A stretch of DNA of 64,000 bases from Lutraria lutraria. Lineage: Eukaryota; Mollusca; Bivalvia; Venerida; Mactridae. Location: contig OZ026840.1 in assembly GCA_964023205.1 (NCBI GenBank), forward strand, positions 13,415,954 through 13,479,953. The letters are read 5' to 3'. Positions 1 through 10,617 of the stretch are shown piece by piece. Every line of letters begins with the position of its first letter. The first letter of the stretch is position 1. Below the pieces are notes generated by a model that saw only the letters and a list, made by a program, of their open reading frames with translations, ran no database searches and was not told where the DNA came from. The position numbers and the translations under genes were made by a program.

Positions 1-434
1 AATTACGACGAGCACCATCATCATCATACGCTAATTAATGCATGTCTGTTCAAAAGCCAAGGATCTATATATAGCACCAGATATTCAATCGAATAATTAA
101 AATCTTATCAAGCATTCGTTTTCTGCTTATGAATGCAGGTAGAAACAGTCTGAGGTCTCATATTAGCAATTAAACAAATAATAAAAGACACAAGATAGGC
201 AAATCATTTATTTACAGGTATATTCATTATTATACACTACTCCGCTAGCAAATACTAACGAAATTGCTCCTTCTGTGTCATTTTACAGACAAAAACTTGC
301 GGTTATAGATTTTTATCGGTAATCAACTAGCATACTTCTTAGGAACTTTCACTCCTGTAATGGCGGACGGTCACGTGATAAAACAATGGCGGCGGTCTAA
401 TTGATGGAAATAGAATCGTCTATATTGTATTATT
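1..434. other. Non-coding, no gene seen
   Basis: AT-rich stretch with no open frame of note and no recognisable repeat apart from the short promoter-like cluster listed separately. Confidence 0.5.
359..395. promoter_or_regulatory. Promoter-like cluster: two ATGGCGG motifs and an E-box
   Basis: Within 37 bp the sequence has ATGGCGG, TCACGTGA and ATGGCGGCGG. ATGGCGG is the core of the YY1-type initiator motif and CACGTG is the USF/MITF-type E-box; the pairing is common at animal promoters. No first exon with a clear donor follows, so the function is inferred from motifs only. Confidence 0.2.
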
Positions 435-582
435 ATTTCCTATCTCTTATTACTCAAGGATTAAGAAATGAAAATAAAAGGGCTCGATTTTTTTTTAAAT
501 GAATAAACTATCTGTTCCGTTCATAAAAAATAATCGAGCCCTTTTTTATTTCTTAATCCTTGAGTAATAAGAGGTAGGAAAT
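435..582. repeat. Long hairpin, about 50-bp arms
   Basis: The arm at 435-486 and the arm at 534-582 are near-perfect inverted copies with only a few mismatches and A-run length differences, separated by an AT-rich loop of about 47 bases. The outer ends read ATTTCCTATCTCTTATTACT and its complement. This is the shape of a foldback element or a small palindromic MITE. There is no coding capacity and no obvious target-site duplication. Confidence 0.75.
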
Positions 583-3500
583 GTATTTTATTTGTTATCA
601 CTTGTTGTTATTATAGAAAAATACAAAGTATCACCATAACAGCACGCAGTGATTAAATATAAAATGATTAATAAGCACTATATCAAATATGTATAGAAAA
701 ACATTTCATGATTGATAGTACTTCCTATGACAACAAATGTGTGACAGAATTGTACATTTGTTCAATACATTGAATCAAAGTAATTATGACGTAGCAATCG
801 ATTACAATTGCATTCCATGATACCTTTAAAAGCATGACAATCAAGATAATACTGATTGGTTTGAAAATAGTCAATGCAAATTTAACGTGATTTTGAACAT
901 TTTTCTGTATCAAATATGTCATAAATAAGTATATATCTTTATATGTCCTGATACAAATGTTCATTAGTGTCAAATATCGACGCATAATGTATAATTACCA
1001 TCATATTTGCATGTTTAATTTCCACAAGGCTTGTATCATTGTCCATTAAAGCAACATTCATATATGTTGTCCTACAATGAACCGTTTGTGTTTTGACCGT
1101 CAATAGCCTATCTCATGTATCGCAGTTCGTCAACTTCCCATCTATTCTCAATTGTTTAAATGTTTAAATTCTACGATTTCAACTCCCTTTCTGATCAAAA
1201 CATGTTTTATGATACTGCAATCAGCAGACAAGGGAATATTTTAAATTCGTATCCATGTGGTAAGCTCACTATCTAGTCTGAGGGGATTTGTTATTAGTAC
1301 AGGTACATGACAAGATCGTAGACATAGCCCTTCAGTAACAAGTTTTCTTTATCATATAGATTGTCGAGATAAATTCTCCATATACCATTCACTCGTTGTA
1401 GTCTGGTGATGTGTGATTTATCAACTATCTGTCCAATTGATTTATATATCTCTACATGTTTAATATATCAATACATTCCCTGTAGTGAACCTTACAATCA
1501 TCAAATATGCTGTTTTAACGAATAAATACTAGCGGTATGTTTACCTTACGATGGCCGCCATTGTAGTCTTCTTTGTTTTGAATTTCGCTCCATTTAGAAC
1601 AATCACGAGTTTCACTATTATTATGCATGGTTTGTTCAATTTATCAAACTAATGTTTTGCATAAACCAGAAAGCTAATCCGTATACATATATTTCACTAT
1701 TAAACAGTATAATCCTGTGATTTTCCAAATAATATCTATTTTATCTCCACAGATGTAAAGAGCAACGCCTTAGCCACGTTTATCATTCTGCTTTTTTCTC
1801 ATGTCAATTTAAAATACATTTCAACATCACGTTGAACAATTTCAGTCAGTCCATTTTGGTACGGGCAAATTAGGTCATTCTGATATTAGGCCTTTTCGGG
1901 AACGGTATCTATTCTCAAGAACTAGACCCCAGTTTTCCATGAATGCCATTTTGTCTCAAAATAGAACATCTAGCAGTAGGGGTACAAGGGTGAAGAGTGG
2001 CATTTTACAACTGGACTATTTCTGACTTTGACTTATCAGTTTCATGCTTTATGATACTTATTCATCCACAATTGCATCAAATTTTTGCTGTCATTGAACA
2101 AAAAGAAACAGGATATCCCTGAAGAAAAAAACAAGAAAAGAAACTTCTGTTTATTGTCAGAAAGTAATTGTCAAATTCAACTATTTTTCCGAAAACAATA
2201 ACTGGAAACAAAATTACAATTAACAATATCAGTAGCATTTGGTGAAGGAAAACCATAGTTCCAGTAACATTTTAAATCTATAACATAGACCACACACAAC
2301 AGGCCTAATAAAAATATTTATTTCTGGTTACTCGACTTATTCTGATTTTTCCCCGTGACCGTAGACTTTTTAATGCCCATAGTACAGTACACCCTCTTTC
2401 TCACCCTTTTCACTAGTCCACATGCTTTTAAGAGCCAAACAAACTGTTTGGATACATGCTCATTAAAAATAGCGTAGGTAGGTCGGGATTTTATGTGTAT
2501 ATACATGTATATTTTATTATATTTTGACTCTTGAAAAGCAATTGGATAGGTTCAGAAAATGGATGAAAAAGTCTAGGGTCGCAGTGATCAATTAAGATAG
2601 GTCGGGTAACCAGAACAAACATTTTTACTATTTTCTTTGCTAACCGGACTGACAGTATCATGTAATGCGTAGATTTTAGAGTAAAATAAAATTTCACTTT
2701 TACAATTTGATTTTTATTCTATTTTTATCAGAAATTAGGACCGACGTGTTTGTGAAACAAAATATAAAAATCTTTGACCTTGGTTTTAGCTTTAATTTGT
2801 TGGACAATTGGTCATACACAAGAAGAAACTTGAATAACTGCTTAACGTATCTGACGACCGTTGACTTTTTTTTCAAATTTTGACAAATTGTCAACAAAAA
2901 ATTTCAAAAATAATATATTGAAACTTCGCACATTCTGATAAAAATGCAACATAGGCCATATTCTAGTACTCACTTGTTGAATATTGTCAAAAGAAAAGGT
3001 GAAAAGACATGACGACCGTAGATTTAACATTTATTGATAAAACCATTTTAGTCGGCGCTTTTGCAAATTGATTTGAACCTAAATTTAATTTTGATATATC
3101 TATACAGTTACCTACTTCATTAAACATAATTGCGTTCGGACTTTAAATACTTTTAATTAATTTAAAAATGAAGTATGTTTTCATCTGCTTGGAACAAAAT
3201 TATGCTCTTTTCATTAACAATTTGGCAACATTCATCTATATAGCAAAATTTGTAAATAACTTTGGATAAATAATAGATTCATATGTTTCAGTTACATGAT
3301 CGTTTGTTACCATTTTTATATGTATTTGTAATATATACTGGCTAATATCTGTGACCAATGTTTTATATTGTATTATAATAATTTAAGTTAATGTTTTTCA
3401 GTAAATATGTATACATGTAGAATATGTGTTACCGCCAATTTGTTCTATGGGATTATTTATTTGACGACAAACATGTTTTATGTTTATATCGATAAATAGT

Positions 3501-3700
3501 TTGACTTGAATTGACTAACTAAATTAAGACAACATGAGAAATGAACTCAAAAGTAAACGTACAGTAAAACCGGTTTATAATGAATCCATGAGGACCCTAT
3601 CGATAAGAAAATAAAGATACAATTGTTTAAAATACAGAAATCACTCACTGTATCCAATTCTTGAAGTTTACCTACTTTATTATTACAGAGTTATATTGTA
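583..3700. other. Non-coding AT-rich stretch
   Basis: Several short open frames of 60-90 codons occur on both strands, but they are rich in I, K, N and F, show no domain pattern and lack convincing splice context. A bidirectional GGCCGCC/ATGGC motif sits near 1551-1562. No repeat was recognised here. Confidence 0.4.
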
Positions 3701-3866
3701 GTGATTTAACCTCTTGACATAGGAAGACTGTGCAGCAGAACAGAATAGTACAGAATATAATTTTATTTCAACATAATCATATAATACAGAAACACAAACA
3801 CACATATAAACATAAAATGAAAGTATAGACATACATATAATTCTAATAAGATGATTAACATATGAT

Positions 3867-4209
3867 CTAAACGATACAAATCAGCAAAGGATAGAACTTT
3901 TTTAATTTTATTGAATTCATATTATGAATAGTTTTAGCTATCAATGAGGATGAACAAAATACTATTTTTTCTTCTTTTTTATTGATAATGAATAATGATA
4001 GATTATTATCATTGAAATATTCTGGCAATAACCATCTGAGCAGTTTACACTTACATATACCATGATGTACATCTTCCATGTCATTAGAATTACACAATTC
4101 ACAATATCTCAAGTTACATGAAACACTGTTTGTTAAACAGCGACCAGTATGAATTCTTAGTTTAAATCCAGATAGTCTTAATCGAGAAAAATAAATTTGT
4201 ATTTCTTTG
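3867..4209 (-). pseudogene. LINE reverse-transcriptase 3' tail (zinc-knuckle end)
   Basis: On the minus strand the frame reads SRLRLSGFKLRIHTGRC, then after a short gap RYCELCNSNDMEDVHHGI and a PEYF tail. This is the usual C-terminal layout of CR1/jockey-type LINE ORF2 proteins: a basic SRLR.G..LRIETGR stretch followed by a C-x2-C...H zinc-like motif. Only the last ~115 residues remain and no RT core is present upstream, so this is a 5'-truncated insertion. The A/C-rich AATACAGAAACACAAACACA just downstream on the element's strand (about 3785) is consistent with a LINE 3' end. The family assignment is inference. Confidence 0.6.
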
Positions 4210-4650
4210 ACAAAAAGGCTAAATATTTTTACTATGATTTTTTTTTGAAATACTGCTTTGTTTTAAATTAAAATCCGATTAACTTATCATTGTGTCAGTG
4301 TCTTTTTTGAATGGAGGGACCCTTATTGTGTTCAATGCGGTCAAGGATGTACTGTTATGTTAAAATCAGTAGTATTGATATTTACTGTTACTTATGTGTT
4401 TGTGTATTTCAAAGAATTATTATTGCAATTTCATTAATTGTCTTAATTTAATGAGCTGTTAACCTTACCAATGATTTATTTATTTTTTTAAAATGCTAAG
4501 AGACAAGTAAAGTGTATGTCCTTCTTCAGTGTCAAACACATATATGTCCTGCATTATATATAAATGTTACCTTGGTCCATTATGTTATAAATATTTGCAT
4601 GGGTACGAGCGATATATGGATACATTTATCTTTTTTGCTTCGTACGGACA

Positions 4651-4695
4651 AAAATCACTTTCCGACAGTACTTTCAGTACTTTGATCTATATTGT
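4651..4695. repeat. Short dispersed repeat shared with 61661-61705
   Basis: The core TCCGACAGTACTTTCAGTAC is identical here and at 61661-61705, followed in both by TTTGAT and a TATATTG, in the same orientation. The flanks differ. A complementary TACCGTCGGAA lies about 60 bp downstream (near 4724), so a weak hairpin is possible. Identity of the repeat unknown. Confidence 0.5.
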
Positions 4696-5055
4696 CACAT
4701 TGGTGTTCCCCATGCTGTTTTGATACCGTCGGAATTTTTTTTTCATTTAAACAAGAAATATATAACAGCTGATAGAAATAAATGTCACATATATAGCCCG
4801 ACTCCATGATACCGGTGTAAACACATGAATCTCGCGATATTTCCAATATAACACATCTAGCAGACTGAATGTTGATTTACAGGTAACTTTAAGGAAATCT
4901 TATCACTTCATTGCGTATAAAATATACCGCACATTTTGCTAACATAGAAAGAACTCTGATGTTCATTTAATTTTTCCTCCATTTCGCTCTATTTACAGTC
5001 AATTAGGAACTAAATCCTATCCTTACTCTCCATTTAATATACCTCATTTTCATTT

Positions 5056-5209
5056 ATTTTCGTTGGGCACAATTTTCGTGGTTTTTACTAAAATGGCTAG
5101 TTCGTTTTTGAAAAGAAATGCCTTATCTATGCATTTGAATTCGTGGGGATTTGATTTCGTGGATGAGTAGACTCACGAAATCCAGGAAATTAAATTCCCA
5201 ACGAAAATT
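5056..5209. repeat. Small palindromic MITE-like repeat
   Basis: ATTTTCGTTGGG at 5056-5067 faces its complement CCCAACGAAAAT at 5198-5209. Inside, GATTTCGTG and CACGAAATC form a second hairpin near 5151-5180. Elements built of TTCGTGG/CCACGAA blocks are common in bivalve genomes. Non-coding. Confidence 0.45.
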
Positions 5210-5581
5210 AACGATTCCACAGTATGTGTCTCTTTTGCAATGAAATATTACACCAATCTGACAGATAATGACGTCATCAACAAATGATAAACAAATGTAA
5301 TCAATTTCGGCGGGAAAAAAGAATGATGCAATAAATATTTAGTCATTTATTTACGTGTACACCGGTAGCATTGAGCTGTCTCCCGCGACGATCTTTCAAA
5401 CATGCACTGACATTGACACTTAAAACATTAACATTTCGATAGTTCTCACCGATCATGAAAGCATAAGATGTGAGTGAATGAGTACGCTTGATAATTTGCG
5501 TATATTAATAGCAATTTCTTCATTTAAAGGACATTTTCTTTTAATACACCGGTACCATAGCGAACGAGTCTAACTCAACAT

Positions 5582-5795
5582 TTAGTAAAATTCACAAATG
5601 CTCCATAGTTTTAGTGAACATGGTGCGTCATTCCACCATAGCCTATGGTAACCAATCTCAACGCAATCCTCAATATTGAGATAATTATCCGGATTGCCAG
5701 AGATCCAGTTGCTGAAGTCGGCAAGTGAAGAACCATCAGTCCAGACAAACAATCCTTCTGTCACTTGGTCATTAAACCAATCCATTGACCACGAT
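5582..5795 (-). pseudogene. C-type lectin domain, C-terminal exon
   Basis: The frame from 5785 to the TAA gives the second half of a C-type lectin domain: VWTDGS, then FSNWISGNPDN, EDCVEI, the WND motif, and two further cysteines before the stop (ending ICEFY). These are the conserved long-loop and core positions of the fold. The sugar-binding tripeptide normally EPN or QPD reads NPD here, so specificity cannot be predicted. An acceptor CACATACTCAG ends at 5796, making 5795 the likely first exon base. The first half of the lectin fold should lie in an exon between 7195 and 5796, but that interval holds only a mariner element and about 230 bp of AT-rich DNA. With the nonsense codon in exon 1, a pseudogene is the better reading; a gene with unusual exon arrangement or an assembly gap is possible. 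Confidence 0.8.
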
Positions 5796-5812
5796 CTGAG
5801 TATGTGAACATA

Positions 5813-6973
5813 CGAGGGGTGTTCAATAAATACACGGAAAAGTGCTGTAACTCAAACAACTATTATCTACGCTCAACCAAATTGTCATATTTTTTAGATA
5901 AAACAATTATGTATTACCGGGAAAAATAATACTTTCCAAATATAATCTTTACTACCACGGTGGTCACTATGACAACGTCATGTTTGAAAACCCGGCCCAA
6001 AATGTAATAAAAAGAAAGCATTTGTCACTCAGGAAACGGCGTCTCTCTCTTGCGTCTGATCAGATTTCGTCACCAAAATTTGTCATAATATGGCACCAAC
6101 TCTTGGCACGACGTCCAAGACCTCATATTAACGTCTTACGTCATTTGAGCATTAGCGGACATATTGTTTATGAAAGGTGCGTAAATATGAGTGCCGAACA
6201 GAGAACGGCGGTGAAATTTTGTGTTTTAAATGGAAAATCGAGAAAAGAAACAATGGAAATGTTGATTAAGGCATACGGCATTTCTGCAATGAAGAAAAAG
6301 GCTTTGTACAAATGGTATGCCCGTTACGAAGACGGTAAAGAAAGTGTGCAAGACAACCAGAGAAGTGGGTGGCCGACGTCGATAACGTCACGTAAGAATC
6401 AGGATATTAAGGAACTTCTGGATAAAGACAGACGCATTACCGTAAGAGAAATAAGTGACAACCAAGCAGCAAACGATCATCAGACGATCCATTGAACTAT
6501 TGGAGCACCCACTATATAGCCCCGACCTGGCCCCTTGTGATTTCTTTTTTATTCCCCACACTGAAGCGGTATTTACGAGGAAGACAGTTTGATGGGATAG
6601 AAGACCTACATATTGCAGTACAGTCCGCGATCGCTTCCCTTGAGTCTGATACGTGCAAGAAAAGCTTCTACTTATGGGTAAAACACTGTAAAAACATTTT
6701 AAGGAGAATATTTTGAAAAAGATGAGAGTCTTTAGACGGTTTTCTCACCAAGGTATGTGAAAAAATCAATAAGCATCGTAAATAGCGAGACGCAAAATTG
6801 ACGCTGGATGACGTTGGGCCGGGTTTTGCGCGATGACGTGTGGAGATATTAACATCAAATGTACACAATAAATACAGAATTCTTTAGTCTACAGTATGTG
6901 CAAATTTCGCTCTGCCATTTCAATAATTGAGAGAATGATAATACTTTTCCGCGTATTTTTTTAACACCCCTCG
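5813..6973 (+). mobile_element. Mariner-like element, internally deleted, with TA duplication
   Basis: The ends are inverted repeats: CGAGGGGTGTTCAATAAATA at 5813 and, on the other strand from 6973, CGAGGGGTGTTAAAAAAATA, both running on to (C/G)CGGAAAAGT. They are flanked by TA at 5811-5812 and 6974-6975. Length is 1161 bp. It carries a mariner transposase with the middle removed (see 6187-6716), so it is non-autonomous. It sits 17 bp upstream of the acceptor of the lectin exon, replacing the normal branch-point and pyrimidine-tract region. Confidence 0.9.
6187..6716 (+). pseudogene. Mariner transposase remnant (N-terminal HTH joined to last catalytic block)
   Basis: Starting at the ATG at 6187 the frame gives MSAEQRTAVKFCVLNGKS, the paired-type helix-turn-helix, then KWYARYEDGKESVQD and the SGWP linker, ending near VREISDN. 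The next recognisable block is PLYSPDLAPCDFF, the third catalytic motif, in another frame, followed after one more frameshift by LRGRQFDGIED and a normal C-terminus ILRRIF. The block that should carry the first and second catalytic aspartates (roughly 170 residues) is missing. An open frame extends upstream of 6187 but MSAEQ is the usual family start. Confidence 0.85.
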
Positions 6974-7195
6974 TATATATGCATATAGAGATGTTTATAC
7001 AGAACAACACTTTTGTTTAGTGGTTCTCGACTACAGATGATATCATAAGTATATTTACAGCATACATAAATATGTTACTTTTTAATGTTGTTTGAACTTT
7101 TCAAACTACATTATGGATGATAAAAATATGTAATTTGTTGAGCCTTTAAGACAAGTCCTTATTTTCTGTCTATCTATCTATCAATCATTACGTAC

Positions 7196-7484
7196 CTTTC
7201 ACATACAAAGTCCGTGGTGCAGATGGGGCTGGTAGAATCATCACAGGAAATGTATTTACTTCATACAAATGACACAGTTGAAGTGTAGCATCATATGCAA
7301 TGCAACGCGTCGTTCTGGTAGAATAATACCGATCACATTCAACCCCAGACGTAACTTTCATAGATGATACTATACTTTATGGTACAGCTGTATCAAATTT
7401 ACTATACTTGATAAATTGCCCGACATATTCTGATTTGCACACGCCAAGTAACACGAAAGGCAAAACACACCTTATACAAACCAT
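7196..7484 (-). pseudogene. First exon of a secreted PAN/C-type lectin gene, with one in-frame stop
   Basis: From the ATG at 7484 the frame begins MVCIRCVLPFVLLGVC, a clear signal peptide, followed by KSEYVGQFIKYSKFDTAVP. Codon 36 is TAA (7379-7377); the same frame then continues SIVSSMKVTSGVECDRYY and a C-rich stretch CIAYDATLQLCHLYEV. This is the PAN/apple-like N-terminal module found in many molluscan lectins. The exon ends at 7196 at a strong donor (AAAG|GTACGT), phase 1. Continuation of the same reading frame, with family-like residues, across the stop argues for one nonsense mutation in an otherwise intact exon. Together with 5582-5795 it forms one minus-strand locus. An alternative is a downstream start at the ATG of SSMKV, which would lose the signal peptide. 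Confidence 0.7.
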
Positions 7485-7820
7485 GATTTAACTGTCCATT
7501 GAAATAATTACATCTTTCAGCGAAAAAGGTAGATGACAACTTTCTTGCGATTATTTATTTTTTTTAATCCGTATTCACATATCAACTAAAATTACAAATC
7601 AAACAAGAACATCAAGTTTATATTTAATTTCGCCAATTTTTACTTACATTGCAAAATGTTACTTAACTTTTACCATTGAAACGCATGATACAAATTCGCT
7701 GAAGGTAATAACAACAATTTCAACTGTCGAGTGCCTTTTTGTCTGTGCACATGATGGCAACCCGACCCTACCCGCCCAAACACTCAGACCGTCTCACGTG
7801 ATTTCTTTAGCAACCAAAAC

Positions 7821-7866
7821 AAAACAAGAGGGCCTAGTGGCCCTGCGATGATCACCAGAGAAAAGA
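7821..7866. repeat. Fragment of the molluscan GGGCC/GATCACC repeat
   Basis: AACAAGAGGGCCTAGTGGCC, then a GATGATCACC, is the reversed counterpart of the end of the repeat at 61781-63391 (GGCCATCATGGCCCTCTTGT). Only the terminal ~45 bp is present. Confidence 0.5.
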
Positions 7867-8073
7867 GTTATGGCAATATCACTAAGTCTTACGAATTTGA
7901 TTTAAATTTGTGCAGCAGTAAGTAAAATATATTGGAAAATAAGACAATTATTTATGTGACCTCGAGGATCATTTTAACAACTTAGGGTCACTAGATGGCG
8001 GTCAATGCAAAACAATATCTAAGATCTAAACTTGGTGCATTCATACAATAATTTATTTTTATTCCCCTGTGTA

Positions 8074-8937
8074 CGAAGGATGTTAGATAAGTAATGTGTA
8101 TTGTGTAATATCTTAAAAAGAACCGACTTTAATGGTCAAAATAACTTTCCATCCTCCAAAAGTATATCATGGTTAGAAATACAAAACTTCAGCCTGTGAA
8201 TACATTTCTGAAATGCGTCACGGATGACTGATTTGGATATACCGCAAATACACTAACAAACAGATGAGCAAAGGGCTTGATTACGACGACCAGAGGAAAA
8301 CTTTTTTAGTTTTTGAAAACGGAACAAGTCGCAGGGAGCAATATCTGGTGAGTACGGTGTGTGCGACAAGACGGTAACCTTCTCCGTCTTCAGAAATTGG
8401 TTTACAATGCCAGATGAATGTGCTGGAGCATTATCATTACGTAGGCTAACATGTTGAAAGCCATCAACTGCACGTCGTTTTTTGATAATATATCTTGAGC
8501 TTTCTAAATACAAAATTAGTTAATCCTGTTGCAGTCACCGATCGTCGCGATTTTGCAGAATCTTTAACAGTCTCTGTGCAAGTAACATATCTCTTTTTCC
8601 AACTACCACCTGTCACATAAGATACATTAAGGGACCCATAAACTTAACCCAATTAGTTAAAAATTAGCTTCAATGAATCACCGAGTTTTCTACAAAGTTT
8701 TATTTAAGCTCAAATTTCTTAAAAATTCTCAACACGCTTTCCAACCATTTTTTCAACAGAGGTCAACGAGTGGCTCTCTTCAAATAAAGATTTTGACAAT
8801 TTTGTGTTGAACTTAATATTCATTTATATATTGTAAAGGTATTGAATAGAGCTATCCAGTAGTATCAATATTAGTGAAATCGTGCATGCTGCTTTCGTGT
8901 TATAGTACAATACACACTACATATCGAACATACCTCG
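8074..8937 (-). mobile_element. Mariner-like element, degenerate, with TA duplication
   Basis: Inverted ends match over about 40 bp: CGAAGGATGTTAGATAAGTA from 8074 and, on the minus strand from 8937, CGAGGTATGTTCGATATGTA, both continuing TGTGTATTGT. TA is present at 8072-8073 and 8938-8939. Length 864 bp. The transposase lies on the minus strand. N-terminal residues are hard to follow; only the final two catalytic blocks are in a clean frame. Confidence 0.8.
8253..8513 (-). pseudogene. Mariner transposase C-terminal fragment
   Basis: Frame reads LRNDNAPAHSSGIVNQFL and YSPDIAPCDLFRFQKLKK: the second (DNAPAH) and third (PDIAPCD) catalytic aspartate motifs of mariner transposases. Upstream, in broken frames around 8530-8630, remnants such as ETVKDSAKSRRSVTAT fit the region after the helix-turn-helix. 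The first catalytic aspartate block is absent. Inactive. Confidence 0.8.
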
Positions 8938-8939
8938 TA

Positions 8940-10308
8940 TATCTATATAAAATATGTGACCCCTGGGCCAATTATGACCTCAGGGATATTATTTAGCAGA
9001 TTTGTTAGAGTCTTTAGAACAAAATACTTTAAACTGTCCATAAAGATGTTTTTTTTTCGTTTCCCTAGGCTGACCTTGTTTACATGTTTGTCTGTATATA
9101 TATATTCTTTGTCCCATTTTGTTTGGCTCAAAATGTTTTTACATATGTGTCAGATCCCTTTAACCACAATTGAATAAGGACTATGAAGATAAAGCGTGAA
9201 TTTTGTATTTAGTGATCTGGACGACATTATGAGGAAGATAGTGTATACAGTAGTCGATGAGTCAACTCTCCTGATATGGCGAGGGTTGTTAATTAAACAC
9301 GTCTTACTTAAATCACAAAAATGTTTCCCTCTAATATTTAATACAAAATGAATAGTATTTTTTTTTCAATTTAATATACAGACCAAATTTCAAAAGCAAC
9401 AACAAAAGCTGCAAAAGGCATAAATACATAACAATGAGATATATGAACATTTATTCAACAAGTTCAATAATTCACAACAGTTAAACTTGCATTTACTTTT
9501 TCATGAGAGAGTTGAAGTTACAAATGTCTGTACTGCAAACGTCCAGGAAGCTATTCTTTAACAACAGTTCGCTAACTATACAGTTCCATTAAAAACTTCT
9601 TAAGTCTTTATAATTATTCTGACACAAAATACTTCCTTCTTTCACACACTTGGACATCAATTTTAATGTCGCTGTTAATTTATATTATTTTTTTACCGAA
9701 AGAAGTTGTCATCAGACATCTTGCAAACTGCTTAGCAGATCCCGAACCTGTAAGAAAAAAGTGTTCCATAAGGTTAAAAGTTGAATTTAAAGATCAAGGG
9801 CCGGATTCATAAAGCATCTTAGTAAAAAAACTCAGATACTTTCTTAAATCTCATATAGTGTTTTATCTGAGTACTAGTACTATTTTAAACTGACAATTAT
9901 ATACAAGGTTAGATTTAATTGCCTTCAATATGAAAATAGAGTTCTACACAGTTAATATATATCAATGAGTTGTGATTATTCATCTTATTTTAATATTTAC
10001 TTAAACAAACGGCCAAAATCTAGGTCAGAAATGCATGTTAATCAGGTGGTGGACTTTGTTTAGTTGTTATATTTAGATTTAACGTCCTTATTAATGCACA
10101 TACATGATGAGAATTGATTGTAAACAATAAATTTGTCATGTCTAATTGTAACTCTAAATTTTTGACTATTGAGTGTTCTTTCATTTAACTTCTTTCAATA
10201 ATTTTCCTTGGTGATATCGGATGATTTTTATTAGTTATCAATTATTTACCAATTCGGACACGATGTATGAGGAACAGACACGTTTATCGGATTAGAACAA
10301 ACTAGCCA
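8940..10308. other. Non-coding stretch
   Basis: No domain is visible. A very good acceptor-like ACTTTTTTCTTACAG on the minus strand at 9748 precedes a 12-codon frame ending in TGA; it is too short to support a gene call. Confidence 0.4.
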
Positions 10309-10391
10309 TAAAAACGAATATTCGAATATATTCGAATATAAAAAACGAATATTCGAATATATTCGAATATAAAAAACGAATATTCGAATAT
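10309..10391. repeat. Tandem repeat of ATTCGAAT palindromes
   Basis: A 31-bp unit made of AAAAAACGAATATTCGAATA plus TATTCGAATAT is repeated about 2.7 times. Each unit contains overlapping palindromes (CGAATATTCG, ATATTCGAATAT), so the array can fold on itself. Confidence 0.8.
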
Positions 10392-10617
10392 CCTAAACCA
10401 TATTCGTTCCACAGCCCTAGATATCATATTATCTATTTTCCATTAGGCTCATATTGAATCTTATAAAAACAGCATAGTTTAAACCCAAATTGTTTAAACA
10501 TTTAATTGAAGGCTTTCTTTACCCGTGAATTCCGTGCATTCAATGAAAAGTAGGTCAGCATTTTTCAATCGGTTTGGTTTCCTACACGCTGTCATAAAAA
10601 CATAAAACAAGGCTCGC

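Noticed and set aside
725..3030. Several minus-strand frames of 60-86 codons
   Set aside because: AT-driven composition, no motif, no splice context.
9712..9747. Terminal exon on the minus strand after a perfect pyrimidine tract and CAG
   Set aside because: Only 12 codons before the stop, no upstream exon in reach with matching phase.
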